This document shows positions 9,208 to 17,559 of a stretch of 64,000 nucleotides of DNA, one piece after another (positions within the stretch are counted from its first letter, which is position 1; each line of letters opens with the position of its first letter). The position numbers and the translations under genes were made by a program. Origin of the DNA: Candidatus Methanomethylicaceae archaeon (GTDB lineage: Archaea; Thermoproteota; Methanomethylicia; Methanomethylicales; Methanomethylicaceae); assembly GCA_015660995.1 (NCBI GenBank), contig JACTUC010000005.1, positions 1 to 64,000 on the forward strand, read 5' to 3'. Under the pieces are notes generated by a model that ran no database searches, was not told the DNA's origin, and saw only the letters and a program-made list of their open reading frames with translations.

Positions 9208-9519
9208 TTACTTCTTTCCTCCTTTTGTGGAAACTTTTATCTCAACTGTAGAGACATTCCTTGGTGGATCGCCAATTATCTCTGTTCCGATAATCACTGT
9301 TTTCACAGCAGCACTGCCGCTAAGGAATCTCTTTGAGACGACTTCAGCAACGTCCACTGCGGATGAGATAGCCCTGCCTCTGGCCTTGATAGTTATCTCA
9401 CCAGTCTCTGTAAGCTGCATTAAAGCAGCCATGGCATAGCTCATAACTGGTTTCTTTCCGACCAAAATCACGTCTCTAGGCATTGATGGTTTCTCAGGAA
9501 CCGGTGCACCTTCAGCCAC
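9208..9519 (-). CDS. albA: Alba chromatin protein
   Basis: 103 residues. VILVGKKPVMSYAMAALMQL near residue 18 and IKARGRAISSAVDVAEVV near residue 44 are the Alba DNA/RNA-binding core with the Lys that is acetylated in Sulfolobus (GKK). Binds DNA and RNA as a dimer in archaeal chromatin. The start is GTG with a strong Shine-Dalgarno, GGAGGTGA. It is divergent from the AbrB-ACT gene, with about 130 bases between them. Confidence 0.95.
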   Translation of the reverse strand: MAEGAPVPEKPSMPRDVILVGKKPVMSYAMAALMQLTETGEITIKARGRAISSAVDVAEVVSKRFLSGSAAVKTVIIGTEIIGDPPRNVSTVEIKVSTKGGKK

Positions 9520-9648
9520 GATTGTTCACCTCCGAACGCACTGTATTTTGTGCCACATACTTTTCTCACCTATGGTATTTAAGCTGTTCTGGAAAATGAT
9601 GGTGGGGAAAGGATTAAAAACTCTTCGAACGTACTAATGGTGGGATGT

Positions 9649-10062
9649 ATGGCACATAATCAGGAGATAGTGAGAGTAGATTCCAAGGGGAGGGTAACCA
9701 TCCCCTCATACATGAGAGCAGAGCTTGGGATGCAAGAGGGATCGTACGCAGCTGTCAGGATTAACAGGGATGACAGGAGCCTCTCGGTGAATCTCTTTGC
9801 CGGGGCGAGGGCGAAGCTTGTGGAGATGAGGCTGATAATACCTGACAGACCTGGCGCGCTGGCAAGGGCAGCGCGGTCCCTCGGCGAACTAAAGCTCGAC
9901 CTACTGGCATCCAGCTCCAGGACCCTGAAGAAGGGGGACGCAGCGGAGTGGGTTGTGGTGGCAGATATTTCAGAAGCAGGCAGAACCCCCGAGGAGATAC
10001 GAAAGAAGGTCCTTGAGAACAAGGATGCGACGTCGGTAGAGGTAAAGGTGCTTTCTGACTAA
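9649..10062 (+). CDS. AbrB-type DNA-binding and ACT domain fusion regulator
   Basis: 137 residues from ATG 9649, chosen over ATG 9637 because GGTGGG lies just before it. Residues 5-45 are an AbrB/SpoVT swapped-hairpin DNA-binding domain (VRVDSKGRVTIPSYMRAELG). Residues 60-137 are an ACT domain (EMRLIIPDRPGALARAARSL), normally a sensor of amino acids or similar ligands. This pairing suggests a transcription factor controlled by a small metabolite; the target genes are not evident, although alba is divergent. Confidence 0.82.
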   Translation: MAHNQEIVRVDSKGRVTIPSYMRAELGMQEGSYAAVRINRDDRSLSVNLFAGARAKLVEMRLIIPDRPGALARAARSLGELKLDLLASSSRTLKKGDAAEWVVVADISEAGRTPEEIRKKVLENKDATSVEVKVLSD

Positions 10063-10108
10063 TCAACGTTTTCTCCAACAATCGATCAATTCGCTAACCC
10101 AAACCCAT

Positions 10109-10117
10109 AAAAAAAGG
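10109..10117 (-). terminator. Oligo-T terminator after HerA-like gene
   Basis: Seven consecutive T on the minus strand directly after the HerA-like gene stop codon; archaeal-type oligo-T signal. Confidence 0.5.
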
Positions 10118-13100
10118 TCACTTGGCTGCGCAAGTCTTGCAAACAGACTTCTTGAATACACCCAGTCTCTTGGTCTCCACTAGGCAATCTTGGCAGACCT
10201 TACTGTTGCAGTTTGGGCAGATCTTGACATCGGCTTTGCATAGGGGTTCCCCGCATACACTACATTGGGTGAGGCAAGCAGCGCAGACAGGCTTACCACA
10301 AGTCTTGCACTCATTCCGTGTCTCCTCGACGCAGAACTCCCTCCTGCAGCTTGTGCACTGCCAGGAGTCGTTTCTGCAGACTTCCTCACCGCACTGGCCG
10401 CATTTCAGAATGTGATCCTCGCAGAAAGTCTTGCCGCATACCTTGCACTTCACCTGCTCAAGAATGCATAGGTCCTTCTCGCACTTCTCGCAGTAGGCAA
10501 TATGCATCTTGTAGTGCTCTGAGCAGTACAAGTTCCCGCAAACCTTGCATTCCTTTACATGAGCCGGGCAATAGACCTTCTCGGCACAGTCAGTGCACCT
10601 CACAGTGCAGCTCCTGCACACCTTCTTGCCGCACGCAGAGCATTCCAACGCCTCCTCGTCAACGCAGTATACCTTTTCGCATTGAGGGCACTTCCAGATG
10701 TGCTTCAGGCACGCGCTCCTGCCACAGGTAGAGCAGGTCTTTAAGTGGTCAGGGCAGTAGATCTCGCCACATTTGCAGCAGAAGAGGCCCCCTTCCAGCG
10801 AGTCTATGGTGGTCCCGCACTCGGTGCAGGTGCCAAAGACGCCCCTCCCGTTAGCTGCGTTCCACTCGAGCTTAAAATCGTTGGTCATCCCTGCGAAAGA
10901 AGCGCGGTAAAGTGCTTCGATGGCTGGCACCCAGACTAGCTGAAGGACCTCAACATCCACTTCTTCGACCTTCGGCTGGAATACTATGTTCTGCAGCGGA
11001 GTGTCAAGCAGGGTATCCAGCTCCCTCTCCACCTTAGAGACATCGAGCTTCATGGAGCCTTCAAGTTTCTCCTCATCCCTCCGGCACGCCCCCGTCTTCT
11101 CGCTAAGTTCGGATATGCGCCGTTCCAGCCTCGATAGCCGGGCCTCCCTCGTCTGGATCTGCTGGGAGAGTTTCAGAGTAGACCTCCCTTCCCTGTCAGC
11201 CCTCACCCTATCCTTCTCGAGAGATCTGAGCTCCACCTTTATTCCATTCACGAGCTTCTCTATACTCTCGTATTCATCCTTCACTCCTTTTACGCGAAGG
11301 CGGACCTCCTGAAGTTTGGACGAGTATGCGGACTGTATCTCCGCCACCTTCGCCCTCTTCATTTCACCCAGTTTTCCCCTTAACCTGGACCTGAACTGGT
11401 CCATAGATTCACCAGGCTTCGAGTACTCTGCAAGATCTTTATTGAAGAGGATGTTCTGCGTCAGCTTGGAAGCTGTGAAGGTCTTCAGCGGACCCTTCAG
11501 GCCCTCGACACTTGCTGCCTCTAGGACCACGTTGGAAGGCTGTTCGTGCTTCCCTTCCCTTGTCGGACTTGGTGATGGGGGATAGTCCAGCACCTCCTTC
11601 GAGACAAGGTTGTATGCAGACTCGTGGCGCCAGTCCACAAGCGGGACGGAGCTGTCCACTGGAACTAGTCGCCTGAGTCTCTCGTTGAAAGTGATCTCAG
11701 GGTTCTTCCTGATTGATGACACAGACACCTCGGAGAAGAGCGCAGGCATGTACTTCAGCTCGGACTTCAACAGCTCGACCGAGTCCAGAGACTTGTTTTC
11801 CTTGAGGATCTCGAGTATTACCTGCTCGTCCACCCTCATGGGCATGTACAGGGACGGGAGCGCAGGCGGCAGCTGCGGCGGTGTGCCCGGGGAGGCCCTC
11901 ATCTTCATCAGCTTCTCCTTTAGGGCTGCCATCCTCTTCCGCATCTTCTCCCTCTCTTCGGGCGATACAAAATCCAAGGGGTTGAACCCTGGTGCCCCGT
12001 GCTTCGTCTCCCTGCTCCTTACTTTGATCAAGAGGGGGATTCTCTCGACAACGTCGCCGGTCACGATGGCGTCGCCGGACTCAAGCCAGTTGATGTCGTA
12101 CTCCCATTCCTTGCCCAAGCCGCCGCTCTCGACGGCGATCCTGGTATCGTTAGGGTCGGTGAGCCTGTGTATTATCCAGGTCGCCGATAGGCTTCTGACA
12201 GTCATGTCCAAGAGCTGGGGCCTCTGCGTCAGCACGATCATGTTAGCGCCGAACTTCCTGCCCTCCTGCGCGAACCTCCGGACTATCTCGAGCGTGTCCT
12301 TCACGTATGGATCGCCCTTCTTGCTCCGCCCTGCAAAGAGGTGCGCCTCATCAAGCGCCAAGTAGAAGGGTGGTATCTGCATGACCATTATCGCATCTAG
12401 CAGCTTCTTCAGCACCTTGAAGACTGCGGAGTACTGCTGCTCAGAGGAGAGCCCCCTCAAATTTACGATTGTGCACTGCATCTGCGAGACTATGTCCTCA
12501 GGCCGGGTGCTCTCTAGGGCGGAGATGTCGATGTCTGCGCCCGGGTTGAAGACCACATCACCAAATTCTATTATCTGCTCAGAGTATGCCTTCGGCTCGG
12601 CTCCGAACTCCTCCGAAGGCGAGTCCGCGGGGACCTTGAGGCTTGAGTACTCCCCGTGCGCGTCGATGATCACGACTGGTATCCCCTTCTTTATCAGTTC
12701 CTCTGCGATGACCCCCATCGTGTAGGACTTTCCAGCTCCGGGTTTTCCAACAACGAAAACCCGCGTCAACTTCTTTATGGGGAGCCATACCTTGAAATCG
12801 GTGGACCTCAACCTGCCAATGTAGATTCCCTCCGATTCCGGGGTTTCCAAACCCAAGCCCTTCCTGACGGCTTCCTCAGAGGCGAATTGGACTTCAGATC
12901 CAGGTATGAATGGGGTCTTGGGTGGCACCCCTACAACTGCGCAGACACCGATAGATTTGTCCCCGCTCCTCTTAATGTCCTTCATCATCAGCAGGTAGCT
13001 CTTGCCTTCGTGCTTGACCTCGACATAGTCGTTCTTGCCCAATCCTTCCTTCAATACTACCATTGAGAATGATTCCGTGCTTGTGACGCCTTCGATCTTT

Positions 13101-13123
13101 CCTGCAACGGATTCCGAAGACAA
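10118..13123 (-). CDS. HerA/DUF87-type ATPase with coiled coil and cysteine-rich tail
   Basis: 1001 residues. Residues 1-115 form a beta-barrel (HAS-barrel-like) region; Walker A is VGKPGAGKS near residue 125-133 and Walker B is FYLALDEAHLF; VLTQRPQLLD fits a sensor motif, as in HerA/FtsK-like DNA translocases. Residues about 590-720 are a charged coiled coil. Residues 766-1001 hold about 47 cysteines in repeated CxxCG-x3-5-C-x2-H/D knuckles, predicted to bind many zinc ions. Canonical HerA is about 500 residues, lacks this tail and is paired with NurA, which is absent here. The TTG start follows GGGAGGT. Probably a DNA-handling ATPase; the substrate is unknown. Confidence 0.85.
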   Translation of the reverse strand: MSSESVAGKIEGVTSTESFSMVVLKEGLGKNDYVEVKHEGKSYLLMMKDIKRSGDKSIGVCAVVGVPPKTPFIPGSEVQFASEEAVRKGLGLETPESEGIYIGRLRSTDFKVWLPIKKLTRVFVVGKPGAGKSYTMGVIAEELIKKGIPVVIIDAHGEYSSLKVPADSPSEEFGAEPKAYSEQIIEFGDVVFNPGADIDISALESTRPEDIVSQMQCTIVNLRGLSSEQQYSAVFKVLKKLLDAIMVMQIPPFYLALDEAHLFAGRSKKGDPYVKDTLEIVRRFAQEGRKFGANMIVLTQRPQLLDMTVRSLSATWIIHRLTDPNDTRIAVESGGLGKEWEYDINWLESGDAIVTGDVVERIPLLIKVRSRETKHGAPGFNPLDFVSPEEREKMRKRMAALKEKLMKMRASPGTPPQLPPALPSLYMPMRVDEQVILEILKENKSLDSVELLKSELKYMPALFSEVSVSSIRKNPEITFNERLRRLVPVDSSVPLVDWRHESAYNLVSKEVLDYPPSPSPTREGKHEQPSNVVLEAASVEGLKGPLKTFTASKLTQNILFNKDLAEYSKPGESMDQFRSRLRGKLGEMKRAKVAEIQSAYSSKLQEVRLRVKGVKDEYESIEKLVNGIKVELRSLEKDRVRADREGRSTLKLSQQIQTREARLSRLERRISELSEKTGACRRDEEKLEGSMKLDVSKVERELDTLLDTPLQNIVFQPKVEEVDVEVLQLVWVPAIEALYRASFAGMTNDFKLEWNAANGRGVFGTCTECGTTIDSLEGGLFCCKCGEIYCPDHLKTCSTCGRSACLKHIWKCPQCEKVYCVDEEALECSACGKKVCRSCTVRCTDCAEKVYCPAHVKECKVCGNLYCSEHYKMHIAYCEKCEKDLCILEQVKCKVCGKTFCEDHILKCGQCGEEVCRNDSWQCTSCRREFCVEETRNECKTCGKPVCAACLTQCSVCGEPLCKADVKICPNCNSKVCQDCLVETKRLGVFKKSVCKTCAAK

Positions 13124-13153
13124 AAATCAGACCTCCCTATTGAGTTGTCGTGC

Positions 13154-13164
13154 AATATTTATAA
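13154..13164 (-). promoter_or_regulatory. TATA box of HerA-like gene
   Basis: Minus-strand GTTATAAATATT lies 31-41 bases before the TTG start; a GGGAGGT ribosome site lies between. Confidence 0.55.
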
Positions 13165-13298
13165 CCGATTCGGATGGAATATTTCTCTAGAAGTCTTATT
13201 TTCGTACGACTGCGAACGATAAGCGGATTGATAAGTTTCATTTACGAACCTTTTTAGACTGTAAGCGTATGCAATTAGGAGCATGTAAGACGAAAAAG

Positions 13299-13307
13299 TT
13301 TATATAA
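13299..13307 (+). promoter_or_regulatory. TATA box of homocitrate synthase gene
   Basis: TTTATATAA preceded by purine-rich CGAAAAAG (BRE-like), 22-30 bases before the GTG at 13329. The spacing implies a leaderless or near-leaderless mRNA. Confidence 0.7.
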
Positions 13308-13328
13308 GGTGCGAATTACAATTATGCG

Positions 13329-14717
13329 GTGCTTCCATTGGCAAGGACACTAATTCTCGATTCAACCCTAAGGGAGGGTGAACAAACCCCCGGAGTCTCG
13401 TTCAGCGTTGATGAGAAGCTGGAGATAGCAAGGCGTCTGGACGATGCGAAGATCGACATGATAGAAGCAGGGCATCCCGCTGTCTCCCAGGATGTAGCGG
13501 AAGCTGTAAAGAGGATAGCAGCAGAAAGGCTCTCGGCGGATGTGCTGGCCCACTCGAGGGCACTCATATCGGACGTGAACTGTGCGATCAAATGCGATGT
13601 ACCTCGCATTGCCATATTCATAGGGGTCACGGAGAGGAAGCTCAACTCGATGAAGATGAATGAGGAGAAGGCAATCGATGCGGCTGTGAAGTGCGTTCAG
13701 TACGCCAAGGATCACGGGATGAAAGTCAGGTTCACTGCAGAGGACGGGACGAGGGCAGACTATAATTTCGTGGTGAGGATCTGCAGCGCCACAATAGACG
13801 CCGGCGCAGACAGGATAAGCGTCCCCGATACAGTTGGGTCTATGATGCCATCTGATATGAAGGAGATCTTCTCCAAACTCTCAAAGGATCTGAATGCAGA
13901 CCTCGATGCCCACTGCCACAATGATATGGGTATGGCTGTTGCGAACGCCTTGGCAGCTGTCGAGGGTGGCGCCTCAGCGGTCCACACAACGGTAAATGGC
14001 CTCGGGGAGAGGGCGGGCATAACGCCGCTTGAGCCCTTTGCGGTGGCGCTGAAGGTACTGCACGGAATGGATACAGTCGATCTTGGGAAGCTACCGGAGC
14101 TCTCCATGCTTGTGGAGAAGTATAGCGGCATACCAATCGCCCCCACGCAGCCAATAGTTGGAGAGAACGCCTTCTCACATAAGGGCGGGGTGCACGCAGC
14201 AGCTGTCATATTCGATCCCCAGACGTACGAGGCTTTCCCCCCTAACATCGTAGGAAGGCAGAGGGAGATTGTGATCAGTAAGTACTCAGGGAAGGTAGCG
14301 GTGGAGGACAGGCTCAAGAGGCTCGGCGTTGCGCTCACCGAGGATCAACTCCTGACAGTCCTCTCGGAAATAAAGGAGAGACTGGAGATAAGGAGCTTCA
14401 GGGATGTAGACATTCTAGAGCTGGCCGAAAAGGCAACGGGCAAGAAGCTGGAGGTGCAGGTGCCGAAGAAGATCGAGGCTCTGGTCATGGTGAAGTGCGA
14501 GTCCAATGTCTATACCACATCAGTAGCGCGCAGGATACTCTGGATAAAAGGCGTTGATAGAGTCCTGGAGATAAGCGGTGACTTCGATATCGAGGTGCTG
14601 ATCGACGTGGATTCCATATCGCAGATGAACGAAGTGCTTGAACAGATAAGGGTCATAAAGGGTGTGGCCGAGACAAACACAAGGGTTGTGCTCAAGAAGT
14701 TCAACAACGGGTCATAG
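13329..14717 (+). CDS. lysS: Homocitrate synthase family enzyme with C-terminal RAM domain
   Basis: 462 residues. DSTLREGEQTPGVSFS at the N-terminus, DAHCHNDMGMAVANALAAVE and NGLGERAG are signatures of the alpha-isopropylmalate/homocitrate synthase family. FSHKGGVHAAAV lies in the linker region. The last 80 residues (KIEALVMVKCES to the end) form a RAM/AsnC ligand-binding fold instead of the LeuA dimer domain, as in the lysine-pathway homocitrate synthase of Sulfolobus. It condenses acetyl-CoA with a 2-oxo acid; 2-oxoglutarate (AAA lysine pathway) is most likely, but citramalate or isopropylmalate synthase is not excluded. The RAM domain suggests feedback by an amino acid, probably lysine. 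GTG start. Confidence 0.85.
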   Translation: MLPLARTLILDSTLREGEQTPGVSFSVDEKLEIARRLDDAKIDMIEAGHPAVSQDVAEAVKRIAAERLSADVLAHSRALISDVNCAIKCDVPRIAIFIGVTERKLNSMKMNEEKAIDAAVKCVQYAKDHGMKVRFTAEDGTRADYNFVVRICSATIDAGADRISVPDTVGSMMPSDMKEIFSKLSKDLNADLDAHCHNDMGMAVANALAAVEGGASAVHTTVNGLGERAGITPLEPFAVALKVLHGMDTVDLGKLPELSMLVEKYSGIPIAPTQPIVGENAFSHKGGVHAAAVIFDPQTYEAFPPNIVGRQREIVISKYSGKVAVEDRLKRLGVALTEDQLLTVLSEIKERLEIRSFRDVDILELAEKATGKKLEVQVPKKIEALVMVKCESNVYTTSVARRILWIKGVDRVLEISGDFDIEVLIDVDSISQMNEVLEQIRVIKGVAETNTRVVLKKFNNGS

Positions 14718-14786
14718 CTATCGCTATCAATCAACAGGTATCAGTAGGCTATTCTTGATCGTTGCTCACACTGCCGGAAGATGGGT

Positions 14787-15221
14787 TTACAGTCTTCCAA
14801 TGTCCTCGTTCCATAGCGCAGGGTGTTTAAGGATGAACGCCTGCATCAGCTGCTTACAGTCCTCCAAGTTGAGATCGACGACTTCAACCCCGTGGGATCT
14901 CATGAAATTGCTTGCCCCGGAGAAGCTCTCTGACTCTCCAACAACAACCTTCTTTATGCCGAACTGGATCACTGCCCCGGCGCAGAGGTAGCAGGGCATA
15001 AGGGTAGAGTAGAGGACTGCGCCTCGGTAGCTCTTCACCCTACCTGCATTCTGAAGGCAGTCTATCTCGGCGTGCATTATTGGATTGTTTTCTTGCACGC
15101 GCTTGTTATGCCCCCTGCCCAGCATCTTGCCAGCCCTGACGAGTACTGAGCCTATGGGGATACCGCCCTCCTTCAGCCCGAGCCTTGCCTCCTCAATTGC
15201 CGCCTTCATGAAGGAATCCAT
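14787..15221 (-). CDS. Cytosine deaminase, yeast Fcy1-like
   Basis: 144 residues from ATG 15221; the open frame extends 29 codons upstream but overlaps the neighbouring start region and is not conserved. Zinc motif IMHAEIDCLQNAG (His, Glu) and MPCYLCAGAVIQFG (two Cys). The C-terminus NEDIGRL and the KKVVVGESESFSG segment resemble fungal cytosine deaminase more than tRNA adenosine deaminase. It should convert cytosine to uracil. It sits near an NCS1 nucleobase permease at 17560 and two purine salvage genes. Guanine deaminase is the main alternative. Confidence 0.82.
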   Translation of the reverse strand: MDSFMKAAIEEARLGLKEGGIPIGSVLVRAGKMLGRGHNKRVQENNPIMHAEIDCLQNAGRVKSYRGAVLYSTLMPCYLCAGAVIQFGIKKVVVGESESFSGASNFMRSHGVEVVDLNLEDCKQLMQAFILKHPALWNEDIGRL

Positions 15222-15349
15222 GCTGCACCACAATCTACTACGGTTGCAAGGCGCGCAATTGAGCCTTTCGCAGGGTAAGCCAGGCGGTTCGGATGCACTC
15301 CGGGTCAAAATTAATATTCGAGGAGAACCGCCTTGATCTAGGGACTGCT

Positions 15350-15901
15350 ATGCTCAAGAGGGAAGATGCGCTAGCTTTGGTGAGGAAGAATGTGGCAAAA
15401 GAGAACAACGTAAAGCATATGATAGCCGTGGGGGCTGTCATGAAGGAGACGGCTAAACAGCTGGGCGAAGATGCATCAAAATGGGAGCTTGTCGGGATAC
15501 TGCACGACATTGACTTCGAGAGGTGCACGGGGCTAAACGACCACACCAAGATAGCCAAGGAAATGCTGAAGGACCTTGTCACCGACGAGATAATTGAGGC
15601 GATAATGGCTCATAATTATGAGAATACGGGGGTGGCGCTTGACAGCAGGATAAAGAAAGCGCTGGTCGCCAGCGACGCCGTGTCAGGGCTGGTAGTTGCT
15701 TCCGCGCTTGTAATGCCCTCGAAGAAGATTGAGGAAGTCAGGCTGGACTCATTGATGAAGAAGTTCAAGTCCAAGGACTTCGCAAAGGGAGCCAGCAGGG
15801 ATCGCATCGCAGTCTGCACTGAGCTTGGGATGACGCTTGAGGGATTTCTTTCAGTCGCCCTCGAGGGAATGAAAGGAGTATCCGGGGAGCTCGGTCTTTA
15901 G
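15350..15901 (+). CDS. HD-domain hydrolase
   Basis: 183 residues from ATG 15350; an upstream in-frame ATG at 15293 would overlap the divergent promoter. The HD pattern is [10 protein letters not shown], then GILHDIDFE and MAHNYEN, giving H...HD...D-type metal ligands. Likely a phosphohydrolase acting on nucleotides or related compounds, compatible with the salvage genes around it; substrate unknown. Its stop overlaps the MTA phosphorylase stop by 4 bases on the opposite strand. Confidence 0.8.
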   Translation: MLKREDALALVRKNVAKENNVKHMIAVGAVMKETAKQLGEDASKWELVGILHDIDFERCTGLNDHTKIAKEMLKDLVTDEIIEAIMAHNYENTGVALDSRIKKALVASDAVSGLVVASALVMPSKKIEEVRLDSLMKKFKSKDFAKGASRDRIAVCTELGMTLEGFLSVALEGMKGVSGELGL

Positions 15902-16692
15902 ACCAGCGCATGCTCCGCGGATTTTGAGCACTGGCACTCCCTCTCCTTGGCCAGCTTCGGTATGAGCTTGGCAAGAAGTGACTTCACCTTCTCCACATTT
16001 GACTTGAGTGTAATTACTACCTCCTCTGCGGTCACGGGTTGATCTGCCCAGACGTCGTAGTCGGTTACTGTTGCAAGCGTTGTATAGCAGATGCCCAGCT
16101 CCCTGGCTAGTGAGACCTCCGGCACCAAGGTCATGCCAATGATCTCGGCCCCCCACCCCCTGAAGAGCCGGGATTCTGCCTTCGTGGAGAACCTAGGACC
16201 CTCGATGCAGACGTACGTGGCGGACCGATGGAAGGGTATGTTCAGCTCTTTCGCCGTCTCTGCACTCAGCTTCCTCAGCTCGGGGCAGAACGGGTCCGCC
16301 AGCGAGAAGTGCCCCACAACTGCTCCGTCGTAGAATGTGTAGTTCCTCCCCTTTGTGAAGTCAATGAACTGGTCGGGTATGACGAGATCACCCGGTTTCA
16401 TTTCTTCCTTCAAGCTGCCGACAGCTGAAGGGGCAAGGATCCTCTTGACACCAAGGTCCCTCATAGCTAGCACGTTGGCGCGATAGTTTATGAGATGAGG
16501 GGGAATGGTGTGCCTCTTGCCGTGCCTTGGCAGAAATGCCACCTTCACACCCTTGAACTCACCAACAGAGATTAGGTCCGATGGTGAGCCGAAGGGCGTG
16601 TACATTTTGACTTCGGATACGGAGCTGAAGAGCGAAGGGTCATAGAAGCCGCTTCCGCCCAGGATCCCAATCTCAGCGGTGCATGAAGCCAT
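15898..16692 (-). CDS. mtnP: 5'-methylthioadenosine phosphorylase
   Basis: 264 residues from ATG 16692, which has GGTGTCC before it; the frame upstream to 16821 lies in the preceding gene. [47 protein letters not shown] and the catalytic Asp in VTDYDVWAD are typical of MTAP. It cleaves methylthioadenosine (from polyamine or SAM use) to adenine and methylthioribose-1-phosphate. The last 15 residues ([13 protein letters not shown]) are Cys/His-bearing and beyond the core fold. It follows the phosphoribosyltransferase gene by 41 bases, so adenine made here could be salvaged by the neighbouring enzyme. Confidence 0.93.
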   Translation of the reverse strand: MASCTAEIGILGGSGFYDPSLFSSVSEVKMYTPFGSPSDLISVGEFKGVKVAFLPRHGKRHTIPPHLINYRANVLAMRDLGVKRILAPSAVGSLKEEMKPGDLVIPDQFIDFTKGRNYTFYDGAVVGHFSLADPFCPELRKLSAETAKELNIPFHRSATYVCIEGPRFSTKAESRLFRGWGAEIIGMTLVPEVSLARELGICYTTLATVTDYDVWADQPVTAEEVVITLKSNVEKVKSLLAKLIPKLAKERECQCSKSAEHALV

Positions 16693-16733
16693 AAGGACAC
16701 CACTTCTGGTCTGTTGCCCATTTGTTATAAAAC

Positions 16734-17405
16734 TTATCTGGACGCCAAATGGTAGCCCTTTTTCCCTTTCGCAAGAGTGCCTTTGGACACGAGGTAGTCC
16801 AAGGATCGCGCGTAGAACCATTCATCGAAGGTAACACCATACCATTCTTCGAACTTTTTCTTGAGGTCTCCCATGGTCCACTCCGCTCTCCCCTTTTCTT
16901 CGATAACTATCCGCTTGATGAAGCCGATTATGTCCTCCAGTCTTGTCCACGGGTATTGGTACCAGATCCAGCCTTTGACCTCTTCAGCGAAGAAGTCCGG
17001 CTTGATCTTGCTGCTGGATGAGATCCATTGGAGCGTCGCCACCTTGATCTCGTCCGGCCTACAGTTCGTCCATATGTAATCCTTTGCAACGATGATCGAG
17101 TCCCCCGTATCGGCTATGTCATCCATGATGAGAACGCGCTTGTGGTTGAGATCGTAGTCCAGCGGGTACTTGACAGTCGCCTCCTTAGCTATCTGGGCTG
17201 CTGAAGGCCAGTGGGAGATCTGGAGGGAGACTAGGTCGCCAACGACCAGCCGGTCGCAGACAAGCCTTCCAGGGACATAGCCGCCCCGCGATATTGCTAT
17301 GATGACCTCAGGGCGCCATCCCGATCCATAGATCTTGTCGCTCACTGACTTGCACCATTCATCGACTTCATCCCAAGTAACCTTTTTTGTGTTAACCTTC
17401 GGCAA
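16734..17405 (-). CDS. Purine phosphoribosyltransferase with C-terminal extension
   Basis: 223 residues. The type I PRT fold is shown by [19 protein letters not shown] and the PRPP loop [13 protein letters not shown] near residue 92. About 85 residues follow the core ([20 protein letters not shown] to the end), with a small helical, possibly winged-helix, C-terminal domain; COG2236-like archaeal PRTs have such extensions. It should transfer PRPP to a purine base (hypoxanthine, guanine, xanthine or adenine; not resolved). First gene of a two-gene operon with mtnP. Confidence 0.88.
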   Translation of the reverse strand: MPKVNTKKVTWDEVDEWCKSVSDKIYGSGWRPEVIIAISRGGYVPGRLVCDRLVVGDLVSLQISHWPSAAQIAKEATVKYPLDYDLNHKRVLIMDDIADTGDSIIVAKDYIWTNCRPDEIKVATLQWISSSSKIKPDFFAEEVKGWIWYQYPWTRLEDIIGFIKRIVIEEKGRAEWTMGDLKKKFEEWYGVTFDEWFYARSLDYLVSKGTLAKGKKGYHLASR

Positions 17406-17525
17406 CGAATTTCACCGCAGATATTTCTATCAGGACGATTAATAAGCATAAGCCATAGAACTTCTTATGGGAAAAACGTGACATCCTAGACGCCTAAGGC
17501 GCGATTATAACCGGCTAATGTGCAT

Positions 17526-17534
17526 TTTTATATA
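17526..17534 (+). promoter_or_regulatory. TATA box of nucleobase permease gene
   Basis: TTTTATATA lies 26-34 bases before GTG 17560. It also lies inside the longer open frame from 17518, which is why the upstream ATG is rejected as the start. Confidence 0.6.
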
Positions 17535-17559
17535 CTCACAAGGACCATTCTCTCAGCCG

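Noticed and set aside
11610..12365. 251-residue plus-strand frame
   Set aside because: Antisense to the HerA-like gene, whose frame contains Walker A and B motifs.
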